This document shows positions 7,555 through 13,875 of a DNA stretch of 64,000 nucleotides, piece by piece. Under the pieces are notes generated by a model. The model worked only from the letters and a program-made list of their open reading frames with translations, was not told the DNA's origin and did not search any database. Origin of the DNA: a virus. Numbering within the stretch: the stretch's first letter is position 1; every line of letters begins with the position of its first letter. The stretch is from IMG/VR virus record IMGVR_UViG_3300028384_001275, positions 40,524 to 104,523 of that record. The stretch is one strand, 5' to 3'. Both the position numbers and the translations under genes were made by a program.

Positions 7555-7856
7555 TGACAACTTACGAAGATGTGCTAGAGTATGAAAACTATTCTCCTTC
7601 AAGTCCTATGTCAATGATGAAACAAATTGTGATTGATAAGATGAATTCAAGTGACAATCGTGTGCCATTATGTGACATCGACATGACATCAGAGGAGGAG
7701 AATTGTATTCTCTGTCTGCTTGAAGAATATGGTTTGGATGATCCTCTCTGGGGTGAAACTGTCCGATCTATTCTTAACAAGAATCTGCAAAAACTGCGTG
7801 AGCTAAATGATACAACGTCTTCTGAATTGGTTGACAGTTCGTTTTACATTCTCTAA
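7554..7856 (+). CDS. Hypothetical acidic protein
   Basis: A 100-residue acidic protein, coupled to the previous gene by TGATG. GTG 7548 is an alternative start, but ATG 7554 gives a clean overlap. It contains SEEENCILCLLEEYGLDD, probably a helical pair. No family recognised. Confidence 0.58.
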   Translation: MTTYEDVLEYENYSPSSPMSMMKQIVIDKMNSSDNRVPLCDIDMTSEEENCILCLLEEYGLDDPLWGETVRSILNKNLQKLRELNDTTSSELVDSSFYIL

Positions 7857-7885
7857 ACTTGGTATACCTTACTATCCGCCAAAAA

Positions 7886-8140
7886 ATGAATCCAATCGTG
7901 AATCCTGACACAACTTATCACAGTCAAAGATTTGATCGACTCGTTGATGCTGTCGATGACTATCTTACTGATGAAGATATATCTTCAGAAAGATTCTACA
8001 AAGACTTACTAGAGGCGATCAAAAATGGGGCAGACTATCACGATCGCTATGCGAGAAAGTATCATGAATCATACCTAAAAGTGTGTGGATTGTTGAAAGA
8101 TGTCAGTGTGCCACCTGACGAGGTGTCCACTATCGGTTGA
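7886..8140 (+). CDS. Hypothetical protein
   Basis: An 84-residue protein beginning MNPIVNPDTTYHSQRFDRLV, largely helical and acidic with a tyrosine-rich middle (DYHDRYARKYHESY). A TTG start at 7859 is possible but less likely. Function unknown. Confidence 0.55.
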   Translation: MNPIVNPDTTYHSQRFDRLVDAVDDYLTDEDISSERFYKDLLEAIKNGADYHDRYARKYHESYLKVCGLLKDVSVPPDEVSTIG

Positions 8141-8149
8141 TCTGGACCC

Positions 8150-8166
8150 GTTTTCCTGTATTCTAA
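8150..8166 (+). promoter_or_regulatory. Promoter-like -10 element
   Basis: TTTTCCTGTATTCTAAGG at 8151-8168 resembles TTTTCCTGTATATTAAAA at 9091-9108, which precedes the helicase gene. TATTCT (8159-8164) would be the -10 box; the ATG is at 8171, leaving a nearly leaderless transcript if this is used. Confidence 0.35.
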
Positions 8167-8170
8167 GGAC

Positions 8171-8398
8171 ATGGAAAACAACGCAACCACAATGGTCTCA
8201 CTGCTCCAAGACTCCAAATTCATCGATGCTATTCAATCGATGCAATCTTTCGCTTTTGAGATGAATCCTGACATCGACATGTGTTACGATTATGTGTGTG
8301 AAATGGCAGGCATTTCCACCTTCGTTGCTGATGCTCCCGCATGGGATCTTTTCTACGATATGTGGGAAGTAGTTAAGGAGGAAAATGGTCTTGACTGA
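8171..8398 (+). CDS. Hypothetical acidic protein
   Basis: A 75-residue acidic helical protein (MENNATTMVSLLQDSKFIDA ... WEVVKEENGLD). It follows a promoter-like element and contains within its last codons the strong AAGGAGG ribosome-binding site of the next gene, which overlaps it by 14 bases. Function unknown. Confidence 0.58.
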   Translation: MENNATTMVSLLQDSKFIDAIQSMQSFAFEMNPDIDMCYDYVCEMAGISTFVADAPAWDLFYDMWEVVKEENGLD

Positions 8399-8672
8399 CA
8401 CTAAATCTTATCCACTGTTTTCTAATCTCACTAAAATGATCATCTCTTCCGAATCTCGCACCATCAACAACATGGATCATAAAGTTATCACTGCCGATGG
8501 TCTTGATCGTGTCCAGATTAACAATCAGCTCCACTATCTGAATGTGGAGATGGATAAACTTAAAGCGAAACAATCTGTTTTGCTTGCTGCTCGCGATGCC
8601 ATTGATTATGAGTGCGAGCGTATGGAAATCGGCAACGATTGTGACAACTTGTTTGAGCAGATGTTTGAATGA
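8385..8672 (+). CDS. Hypothetical coiled-coil protein
   Basis: A 95-residue protein preceded by one of the best ribosome-binding sites in the accessory region (AAGGAGG ending five bases before ATG 8385). Residues 45-80 (QLHYLNVEMDKLKAKQSVLL) look like a coiled coil. It overlaps the next gene by ATGA. No function recognised. Confidence 0.6.
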   Translation: MVLTDTKSYPLFSNLTKMIISSESRTINNMDHKVITADGLDRVQINNQLHYLNVEMDKLKAKQSVLLAARDAIDYECERMEIGNDCDNLFEQMFE

Positions 8673-8920
8673 TTTCCCTACCTAATTACAGCAAACCACT
8701 CTCAACATTTCATCCCATGATTACTGAAAAGGATCTCACTAATCTCAAAGAGAAGTATTTTGATTTCATCATTGATAACATGGACTACGATGGTTTATGT
8801 CAATTAGCATGGGATGCGTTGAGTGATTCCTACAAAGATTCTTCATGGGATGATGTAACCGAAGAGATCAAAGATCTTTATGATGAAGAGACTCTAATCC
8901 AACTTATTCCAGAATCATGA
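8669..8920 (+). CDS. Hypothetical acidic protein
   Basis: An 83-residue acidic helical protein with LTNLKEKYFDFIIDNMDYDG and SSWDDVTEEIKDLYDEE, of a type seen repeatedly in cyanophage small-gene clusters. It is coupled on both sides by ATGA overlaps. Function unknown. Confidence 0.6.
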   Translation: MISLPNYSKPLSTFHPMITEKDLTNLKEKYFDFIIDNMDYDGLCQLAWDALSDSYKDSSWDDVTEEIKDLYDEETLIQLIPES

Positions 8921-9051
8921 GAATTTGTCTTGCTGCTATTGTTATCATCATTACTGCTAACATTGGTCTATTAGCTATCAACAAGGTCCAAGATCTTCAG
9001 GATCAAAGAATGCAGAAACTTTGCAAAGTTGATGCAACTTATTGCATGTGA
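8917..9051 (+). CDS. Small membrane peptide
   Basis: A 44-residue frame starting in an ATGA overlap. Residues 4-21 (CLAAIVIIITANIGLLAI) form one transmembrane helix; the remainder is a short polar tail with two cysteines (LCKVDATYCM). It ends just before a terminator, so it closes the small-gene operon. Confidence 0.6.
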   Translation: MRICLAAIVIIITANIGLLAINKVQDLQDQRMQKLCKVDATYCM

Positions 9052-9072
9052 CACCTCACATGCTGTCCACTC

Positions 9073-9094
9073 GGGACGCTACGGCGTCCCTTTT
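9073..9094 (+). terminator. Rho-independent terminator
   Basis: GGGACGC (9073-9079), loop TACG, GCGTCCC (9084-9090), then TTTT. A perfect 7-bp GC-rich stem with a U-run, placed between the small-gene operon and the promoter of the helicase gene. Confidence 0.75.
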
Positions 9095-9096
9095 CC

Positions 9097-9117
9097 TGTA
9101 TATTAAAAGAGTCAAAG
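9097..9117 (+). promoter_or_regulatory. Repeated promoter element, copy 3
   Basis: GTATATTAAAAGAGTC at 9098-9113 is identical to the copies at 6435 and 7270. TATATT at 9099-9104 is the probable -10 box. It lies between a terminator and the helicase ATG at 9128, the expected place for a promoter. Confidence 0.6.
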
Positions 9118-9127
9118 AAACGCACCA

Positions 9128-10366
9128 ATGATCACCCTTCGTCCCCATCAGTCCCGTGCTCTCGCAGCAATGAGCGCCGCTGATCACGGTCAGGTTATTG
9201 TGCCAACTGGTGGCGGCAAGACTATCATCATGATTGAGCACGCTAAGCAACAACTAGAGCAAAAACCTTCCACCATTGTTGTTGTCGCTCCGCGCATTCT
9301 CCTCGCTAATCAACTCAGCACGGAGTTTATGCAAACAATCAGCGCAACATGGACGCATGTTTGCCATGCTCACAGTGGCGAAACGCATTACTTTAGCTCT
9401 ACCAAGAGTGACAAAATTGCACTCTTCAATGATACTGCACGGGCAGCAGGTGAGTCCTGCATCATCTTCACTACCTACCACAGTTTGCGTCGTGTTGTTG
9501 ATAGTGGCATCGACGTTGATGCTATCTATTTTGATGAAGCACACAATGCTTGCACTAAACACTTCTTTGTAAGTGTTGCTGCTATGAGTATGATTGCAGA
9601 CAAAAAGTATTTCTTCACTGCAACACCTCGCGTCAGCAATAAGCATGACCGTGGTATGAATAACCGTGAGATCTTCGGTCCCGTTATTGAGAATGTCCCT
9701 GCCCCTGAGTTAATTCAAGGCGGTCACATTCTTCCCCCTACGATTGTCCCTTTCGAGACAGATCACACCGTTGATAAGAAGAATCCACACCTTGTGCATA
9801 GCAACACTGTGCAGGATATTATTGACAATCTCGATGAGACTGACGCTGCAAAAGTGTTGGTAGCTGTGCCATCTTCCCGTGTGCTGGGTAACATTCTGGG
9901 TCACACAGATCTCTTGTCTGAGTTGTCTGATCGTGGATATGATGTCCTCCACGTTACATCTAAGTTTGGCGCATATGTCAACAAACAGAAAGTTTCCCGT
10001 GAAACATTCTTCGACACGTTGACAGCATGGGGCAAAGATTCTGATCGTAAATTTGTACTCTTCCACTACAGCATTCTGTCGGAAGGTATCAACGTCCCTG
10101 GTCTCACTCATTGCATCATGCTCCGTAATCTTAACGTGGTTGAGATGGCACAAACGATCGGACGTGTTATCCGTCTCGATCCTACTGACGCTGCTAAATT
10201 GCAGTCGGGTGAGTTACAGCCTCAGCAGTGGGGTTTCTATAACAAACCCACAGGATTTGTGACTGTCCCAGTTCATCGTAACTACGGCAAAGCAGTTATT
10301 AAGCGTTTGCAGCGTATCACGGATGAAATTTTTGTAAAGGGAGTGCCTGCCACTGCATTAGTCTAA
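9128..10366 (+). CDS. Superfamily II DEAH-type helicase
   Basis: A 412-residue nucleic-acid-dependent ATPase. Walker A PTGGGKT is at residues 26-32, motif Ia VVVAPRILLANQ follows, Walker B DEAH is at 136-139, motif III FTATP at 163-167, and motif VI QTIGRVIR at 342-349. Both RecA-like lobes are present and the length is typical of a minimal helicase without added domains. It resembles the T4 UvsW / type III restriction-helicase branch and may act in recombination-dependent replication or fork remodelling; the exact role is inferred. It stands alone between a terminator/promoter and a hairpin, so it is probably its own transcription unit. Confidence 0.88.
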   Translation: MITLRPHQSRALAAMSAADHGQVIVPTGGGKTIIMIEHAKQQLEQKPSTIVVVAPRILLANQLSTEFMQTISATWTHVCHAHSGETHYFSSTKSDKIALFNDTARAAGESCIIFTTYHSLRRVVDSGIDVDAIYFDEAHNACTKHFFVSVAAMSMIADKKYFFTATPRVSNKHDRGMNNREIFGPVIENVPAPELIQGGHILPPTIVPFETDHTVDKKNPHLVHSNTVQDIIDNLDETDAAKVLVAVPSSRVLGNILGHTDLLSELSDRGYDVLHVTSKFGAYVNKQKVSRETFFDTLTAWGKDSDRKFVLFHYSILSEGINVPGLTHCIMLRNLNVVEMAQTIGRVIRLDPTDAAKLQSGELQPQQWGFYNKPTGFVTVPVHRNYGKAVIKRLQRITDEIFVKGVPATALV

Positions 10367-10380
10367 CCAGTCGTTGAAGT

Positions 10381-10421
10381 GGCACAGAGGCGCTTGTAGG
10401 TGCCTCTCCGTGCCCTATATT
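10381..10421 (+). promoter_or_regulatory. Hairpin followed by -10-like element
   Basis: A nested stem follows the helicase gene: GGCAC (10381-10385) pairs with GTGCC (10410-10414), and AGAGGC (10386-10391) with GCCTCT (10402-10407). There is no U-run, so termination is uncertain. TATATT at 10416-10421 directly after it could be the -10 box for the gene at 10475. Confidence 0.45.
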
Positions 10422-10474
10422 AGATACATCGGAGGGGCACAGAAGACCGCCTCTCTTCACTCTCTTTTCTCATC

Positions 10475-10825
10475 ATGCGTAAGATCGAATCTCAAATGTG
10501 TGCCGCAGTCCAGAAAAACATTGACTGGCAATCTGGTAACACTTCTGTTCACTTTGATCCTGAAACTGGCGTCTCTGTTGTGCGTCTTCATGGCAACAAG
10601 ATCGCTGAGGTTTCTGATAACGACATGACAATTTTTGATGGTGGTTGGCAGACTACTACCACTAAATCACGTCTGAATGCACTTTGCCAAGAATTTTGCA
10701 TTGCTGGTGAAGGTGTTTTCCAGAAAAACTATCAGTGGTTTGTGCGTAAGTTTGTTGCAGAATCTCCCATCACTGGTAAAGTTTATAACGTAGAAGATTT
10801 TGAGAATGGTTTCATCTTTGCCTGA
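10475..10825 (+). CDS. Conserved phage hypothetical protein
   Basis: A 116-residue protein with a pattern I recognise from many cyanophages: SVVRLHGNKIAEVSDNDMTI, FDGGWQTTTTKSRLNAL and a C-terminal FVRKF ... EDFENGFIFA. The strong conservation points to an important but undefined role; no catalytic motif is visible. It follows a hairpin and a -10-like element and is probably expressed early. Confidence 0.65.
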   Translation: MRKIESQMCAAVQKNIDWQSGNTSVHFDPETGVSVVRLHGNKIAEVSDNDMTIFDGGWQTTTTKSRLNALCQEFCIAGEGVFQKNYQWFVRKFVAESPITGKVYNVEDFENGFIFA

Positions 10826-10881
10826 TTATGTTTGCAACACTTTCTAAGAAAAGATCCAAATCTAATCTCATCACAATTCAC

Positions 10882-11016
10882 ATGAAATTCCTTCTTCTCG
10901 TTATCATCGGTGTCCTGATCTACAATAGCAACGACACTCGATTTTTTATCTCAGATCAATTAAACAATGCTGCTGAGATTGTCCGCCCCGATCCTAACAT
11001 TCAAATTCGTTTCTGA
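10882..11016 (+). CDS. Small membrane protein
   Basis: Residues 1-12 (MKFLLLVIIGVL) form a signal-anchor-like hydrophobic segment, followed by a polar tail (SNDTRFFISDQLNNAAEIV). Related short proteins occur in cyanophages. ATG 10828 would give a 62-residue form with a basic leader; 10882 is preferred because hydrophobic residues then follow directly. Function unknown. Confidence 0.5.
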   Translation: MKFLLLVIIGVLIYNSNDTRFFISDQLNNAAEIVRPDPNIQIRF

Positions 11017-11027
11017 TCTGCTATAAT
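11000..11027 (+). promoter_or_regulatory. Sigma70-like promoter
   Basis: TATAAT at 11022-11027 with TTCAAA at 11000-11005, spacing 16. The dioxygenase ATG is 24 bases downstream of the -10 box. The -35 match is weak. Confidence 0.4.
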
Positions 11028-11051
11028 TACTAACAAAGCTAATTAACAACA

Positions 11052-11684
11052 ATGTCTGACAATCTTTCACCTAATCTATCTGATTCAATCACACAGGAAA
11101 CTTATGCTCTCTTCCCAACTCCTGTCACTAGATATCATCTCCGTAACCACGATGATATAAAGAAACAAATCCTAGATTGGATGAAAGAGCAACAAATCCT
11201 CCCACAAAATCCTAGACAAGCAATCTGCCATAACGTCGCACAAATTGGTCCTAATAATGCACCAACTAACGACATTCCTGACTTAACTAAATCCCTCCTC
11301 CAAGCAGTTGACTTTCATAATGCTAACGCATCTGCTTACCAATCTAACTTCCAAATCTCAGATTCTTACCTAGAGTTAGCTAATGAAGGTGCAATCTATG
11401 CTCCTCACGAACATTCAAACTGCATCTATTCCCTCACCTATTTCATTAACTTTCAAGACTCAACTCAACACTCTTTCCTTAAATTTAGAAAAAATGTTGC
11501 ATCTAATCATTACCCAATCCTTCAATTAGATTCTGATACCCCAACAGCATATAATCTCACAGAAGCAACATTTAACATGGAAGAAGGTGATGTTATCATC
11601 TATCCATCAAATCTTACTCATGGTTTTGACTCTAACCCACAACAAGATAGAATTACCCTAACCGCTAACATCATCACTGCCTAA
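11052..11684 (+). CDS. Putative 2OG-Fe(II) oxygenase
   Basis: A 210-residue phage-type dioxygenase. It has LFPTPVTRYH near the N-terminus (residues 20-29), then H119-E-H121 in YAPHEHSN, a CIYSLTYFINF strand, GDVIIYPSNLTH with distal H190, and R200. The HxH form matches the protein at 2698. It is preceded by a TATAAT box and is separate from the cluster at the left edge. Codon choice is rich in C-ending codons (ATC, CTC, AAC), unlike the other dioxygenases here, which hints at a different origin. Substrate unknown. Confidence 0.75.
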   Translation: MSDNLSPNLSDSITQETYALFPTPVTRYHLRNHDDIKKQILDWMKEQQILPQNPRQAICHNVAQIGPNNAPTNDIPDLTKSLLQAVDFHNANASAYQSNFQISDSYLELANEGAIYAPHEHSNCIYSLTYFINFQDSTQHSFLKFRKNVASNHYPILQLDSDTPTAYNLTEATFNMEEGDVIIYPSNLTHGFDSNPQQDRITLTANIITA

Positions 11685-11694
11685 ACTAACAACA

Positions 11695-11877
11695 ATGCCC
11701 CAAAGACTTCAACTCCTACTTGACCTCTATGATCAACAAACTCTCCCCCCTGATCAACAAATAGAAATGGCACAGTTTCTAATAGATACGGGACTAAATG
11801 AAACCCTCTTACAATATCAACAACTATGCGACTATTTCATCATTGAAGGACTATGTTATGATGTCCAATATACATGA
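11695..11877 (+). CDS. Conserved small phage protein
   Basis: A 60-residue glutamine- and leucine-rich helical protein (MPQRLQLLLDLYDQQTLPPD ...), 10 bases after the dioxygenase and sharing its codon bias. It resembles small uncharacterised cyanophage proteins; function unknown. Confidence 0.6.
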   Translation: MPQRLQLLLDLYDQQTLPPDQQIEMAQFLIDTGLNETLLQYQQLCDYFIIEGLCYDVQYT

Positions 11878-11887
11878 CTAAACTAAC

Positions 11888-11923
11888 AGTTTTCCACAAC
11901 TATCCGCGTTTCTGTGGAAAACT
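11888..11923. repeat. 11-bp perfect inverted repeat with TTTTCCACA
   Basis: AGTTTTCCACA (11888-11898) and TGTGGAAAACT (11913-11923) form a perfect inverted repeat with a 14-base spacer. Each arm contains TTTTCCACA, close to the DnaA box and, as I recall, to the form used in cyanobacteria. No U-run follows, so a plain terminator is less likely than a protein-binding or origin site. Confidence 0.6.
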
Positions 11924-11930
11924 AAAAAGC

Positions 11931-12133
11931 ATTAAATAAATATAGGTTGGTGTTTTATATGCCCTCCTAAATAGGTCCACAAATAGTTACCTCGGACTGT
12001 AACACATCGACTCTGAGTTTGTCAACTATTCTCGGAGACTAACACAAACTGCCCACAGTGCTTGACAATGCCCACCAAATCTGCAACAATACATACATCA
12101 ACTCAAGGAGGAGTTTCTAACATCAACTGACTT
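11931..12133. promoter_or_regulatory. Non-coding region with late-promoter-like motifs
   Basis: About 200 bases without a credible gene. TTAAATAAATATA at 11932-11944 and CTAAATA at 11967-11973 resemble T4-type late promoter boxes. CTCGGACTG and CTCGGAGAC repeat loosely. A strong AAGGAGGAG ribosome-binding-like site near 12105 is about 20 bases from the next ATG, farther than normal. Confidence 0.4.
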
Positions 12134-12322
12134 ATGGGAAGGACTTACAAACGCAACGACCTGCACAATAGCAGACGACCCAAATCTATCAGAGAAAAAC
12201 GACAGTTTAGCTCTGGTAAAAAGAGATCTCTTGATGATGACTTTTCCACAGACTTTTCCACAGGAAAGTATCAACAAAAGAATCAACGTATTGATGACAC
12301 TAACTGGCAGGACAATCAATGA
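12134..12322 (+). CDS. Small basic conserved phage protein
   Basis: A 62-residue very basic protein (MGRTYKRNDLHNSRRPKSIR, then GKKRS) with a polar C-terminus; it probably binds nucleic acid or is disordered. It resembles a small cyanophage protein of unknown function. Its coding sequence contains two direct copies of TTTTCCACA (12242-12250 and 12254-12262), which encode the FSTDFSTG stretch. It overlaps the next gene by ATGA. Confidence 0.6.
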   Translation: MGRTYKRNDLHNSRRPKSIREKRQFSSGKKRSLDDDFSTDFSTGKYQQKNQRIDDTNWQDNQ

Positions 12323-12438
12323 ATGACATCCTTAACGAAGATTGGATCGATTCTCTACTACAAGAGGACGAATCCTTAGACATTGATGACTCTATCCCTA
12401 CAGAGTTTGATGAAGACCTCCGAGGTGATTGGACATGA
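12319..12438 (+). CDS. Very small acidic protein
   Basis: A 39-residue strongly acidic frame (MNDILNEDWIDSLLQEDESL ...), coupled by ATGA to a very basic protein upstream and by ATGA to the next gene. The acid/base pairing of coupled neighbours is suggestive of interaction but is only inference. Confidence 0.55.
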   Translation: MNDILNEDWIDSLLQEDESLDIDDSIPTEFDEDLRGDWT

Positions 12439-12599
12439 AAACTATTCAACTCCCCACACATCCCCCAGTAAATATCAAGATCTGGGACAAACATAACAAA
12501 CACTTTTGGCAATACGATTACGACGGTTGTCCTAAGTATGGTCCCTTCAAATCCTCTCAGCAGGCTATCGCTGACGCAGAGGTATATTCAAGGGGTTGA
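12435..12599 (+). CDS. Small hypothetical protein
   Basis: A 54-residue frame with an aromatic central part (KIWDKHNKHFWQYDYDG) and a helical end (SSQQAIADAEVY). It is coupled to the gene before by ATGA and followed at once by a terminator hairpin, so it is the last gene of the accessory block. Function unknown. Confidence 0.6.
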   Translation: MKTIQLPTHPPVNIKIWDKHNKHFWQYDYDGCPKYGPFKSSQQAIADAEVYSRG

Positions 12600-12609
12600 C
12601 AACACTCTG

Positions 12610-12632
12610 GGGACAGTTATTCTGTCCCTGTT
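12610..12632 (+). terminator. Probable rho-independent terminator
   Basis: GGGACAG (12610-12616), loop TTATT, CTGTCCC (12622-12628), followed by TGTTTG. A perfect 7-bp stem with a modest U-run at the end of the accessory operon. Confidence 0.6.
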
Positions 12633-12651
12633 TGTATCATCCGCGAAGCGG

Positions 12652-12662
12652 GTATATTAAAA
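12652..12662 (+). promoter_or_regulatory. Promoter element like the accessory-region copies
   Basis: GTATATTAAAA at 12652-12662 matches the core of the three promoter copies at 6435, 7270 and 9098 and follows a short CCGC/GCGG hairpin. The next gene is 230 bases away, so the transcript would begin with the structured leader at 12763-12842. Confidence 0.45.
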
Positions 12663-12762
12663 ACGCCTACTTCCCTAACCTACAAAAGTATCTCAGCGAC
12701 CTCGATATATTAATCAAATGAAATTGCGGGTCCCCCCTACACAAAAAAATTTTCCAGGGTAT

Positions 12763-12842
12763 AATTCCTCCTGGGAGGTCTCTACAAAGACGACCTTTCG
12801 GGAGGAATTCTTATATATTATAGAATGCGCCGTAGAGACCTC
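12763..12842 (+). ncRNA. Structured leader or small RNA candidate
   Basis: Two perfect inverted repeats interlock: AATTCCTCC (12763-12771) with GGAGGAATT (12801-12809), and GAGGTCTCTAC (12775-12785) with GTAGAGACCTC (12832-12842). The order A-B-A'-B' allows a pseudoknot or two alternative folds. A local CCTCC/GGAGG hairpin could compete. TATAAT at 12760-12765 overlaps the first arm. No known riboswitch family is recognised. Confidence 0.4.
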
Positions 12843-12890
12843 TAGGATCGCCTGTAGCGCCCTTCTAAGTAAGTTTACGAGGTAATCATC

Positions 12891-13394
12891 ATGACTAAGA
12901 GAGATCAAGAGTTTATGTCTTTACAGGAGGAGTATGCAGATCTGTTAGGGCATGTATGGAAGGGGAATAAGATGTATGGATGTTATGAGATTATTCGGAA
13001 GTATTACAAGTGGAAGTATGATTATGAGATGATTGACTTCAATGGTAGGAGGAAGTTAACGTTATTTACTGAGGATGCGATTAAGGAGCAAGGAGGTAAG
13101 TGGGTATATCGCTCAGAGTGGGGAGATAGTGAGATTGATTTATCAGAGCTACAGCAAGATGATGTCCTAGTGTTTAGATTGTATACCACTGCACTGGACG
13201 GATCATATAGCGTAAGCAGTAGGCATAATCTTCCAAATCATGGTGGTGTGTATCTAGGCAATGGATTTATGTTGCATCATCCATATAAGCATCATTCAAT
13301 GATTGTTGATTTACAAAATGAAACTAACTCAGTTTATCTAATGTCATGTGTAGGAGCGTTAAGGTCTGGTGAAAACCTGGACAATGCTACATAA
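12891..13394 (+). CDS. NlpC/P60-type tail peptidase
   Basis: A 167-residue cell-wall peptidase of the phage tail NlpC/P60 type. C31 in MYGCYEIIRKYYKW is the nucleophile. DDVLVFR then NHGGVYLGNGFMLHH supply H117 as the catalytic base, with H129/H130 nearby as the possible third polar residue. Such enzymes sit at the tail tip and cut peptidoglycan cross-links during DNA entry; the location beside the baseplate genes fits. The start follows ACGAGG about ten bases upstream and lies downstream of a structured leader, which may control it. It is the first gene of the late structural block. Confidence 0.75.
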   Translation: MTKRDQEFMSLQEEYADLLGHVWKGNKMYGCYEIIRKYYKWKYDYEMIDFNGRRKLTLFTEDAIKEQGGKWVYRSEWGDSEIDLSELQQDDVLVFRLYTTALDGSYSVSSRHNLPNHGGVYLGNGFMLHHPYKHHSMIVDLQNETNSVYLMSCVGALRSGENLDNAT

Positions 13395-13416
13395 AAGTAA
13401 TAAGGCGTATAGGGTT

Positions 13417-13584
13417 ATGAGTAAAAGGTATGTACTAGAAGTGCAAGAGGATGAGTATGGTGATGTATTTGTGACACTACCTGATGAGTTACTTGAGGAA
13501 GCTGGTTGGGATGTTGGTGATGTGTTAGAGTATGAGGAAGATATTGATGGTAGTGTAATACTACATAAAATTATTGAAGAGTAA
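13417..13584 (+). CDS. AbrB/MazE-like small protein
   Basis: A 55-residue protein with the swapped-hairpin AbrB pattern: YVLEVQEDEYGDVFVTLPDE, then LLEEAGWDVGDVLEYEE and a final strand VILHKI. Similar acidic AbrB-like proteins are frequent in marine T4-like phages. It lacks the basic residues expected for DNA binding, so a structural or regulatory role is open. GTG 13369 would add 16 residues overlapping the peptidase gene; ATG 13417 is preferred. Confidence 0.6.
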   Translation: MSKRYVLEVQEDEYGDVFVTLPDELLEEAGWDVGDVLEYEEDIDGSVILHKIIEE

Positions 13585-13614
13585 AAAAATCGCGAAAAAC
13601 CGCGTTTTAAGATT

Positions 13615-13869
13615 ATGAGTGAAAAAAATCCGATCCTGCAATTTGAAAGCGACGAAGAATATTTGAAGTGGGCGCTAGAGACGTTATCTAAGGCGGTGGA
13701 AAATTTATCTCGACGGCAAGCAATTATTGAGCAAGCGATTCAGAAGATGCCACCACCTGGTCCTGATATGATTCAATATAAGATTCCAGGTGATGATGAC
13801 TATAGTAATATCAAAGTCATTTTAGATAATGTGTTTAAGCGTCTAAATAAATTGGAAACAGAATCTTAA
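13615..13869 (+). CDS. Hypothetical protein
   Basis: An 84-residue protein with an N-terminal coiled-coil segment (residues 14-42, LKWALETLSKAVENLSRRQA), a proline-rich hinge (MPPPGPD) and a second helix near the C-terminus. It lies seven bases before the large structural gene and may be a small virion or assembly protein. Not recognised. Confidence 0.6.
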   Translation: MSEKNPILQFESDEEYLKWALETLSKAVENLSRRQAIIEQAIQKMPPPGPDMIQYKIPGDDDYSNIKVILDNVFKRLNKLETES

Positions 13870-13875
13870 TACATA

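Noticed and set aside
12718-12885. A 55-codon open frame (MKLRVPPTQKNFPG ...) on the + strand before the NlpC/P60 gene
   Set aside because: No ribosome-binding site, it runs through all the inverted repeats, and the composition looks non-coding; the structured-RNA reading explains the region better.
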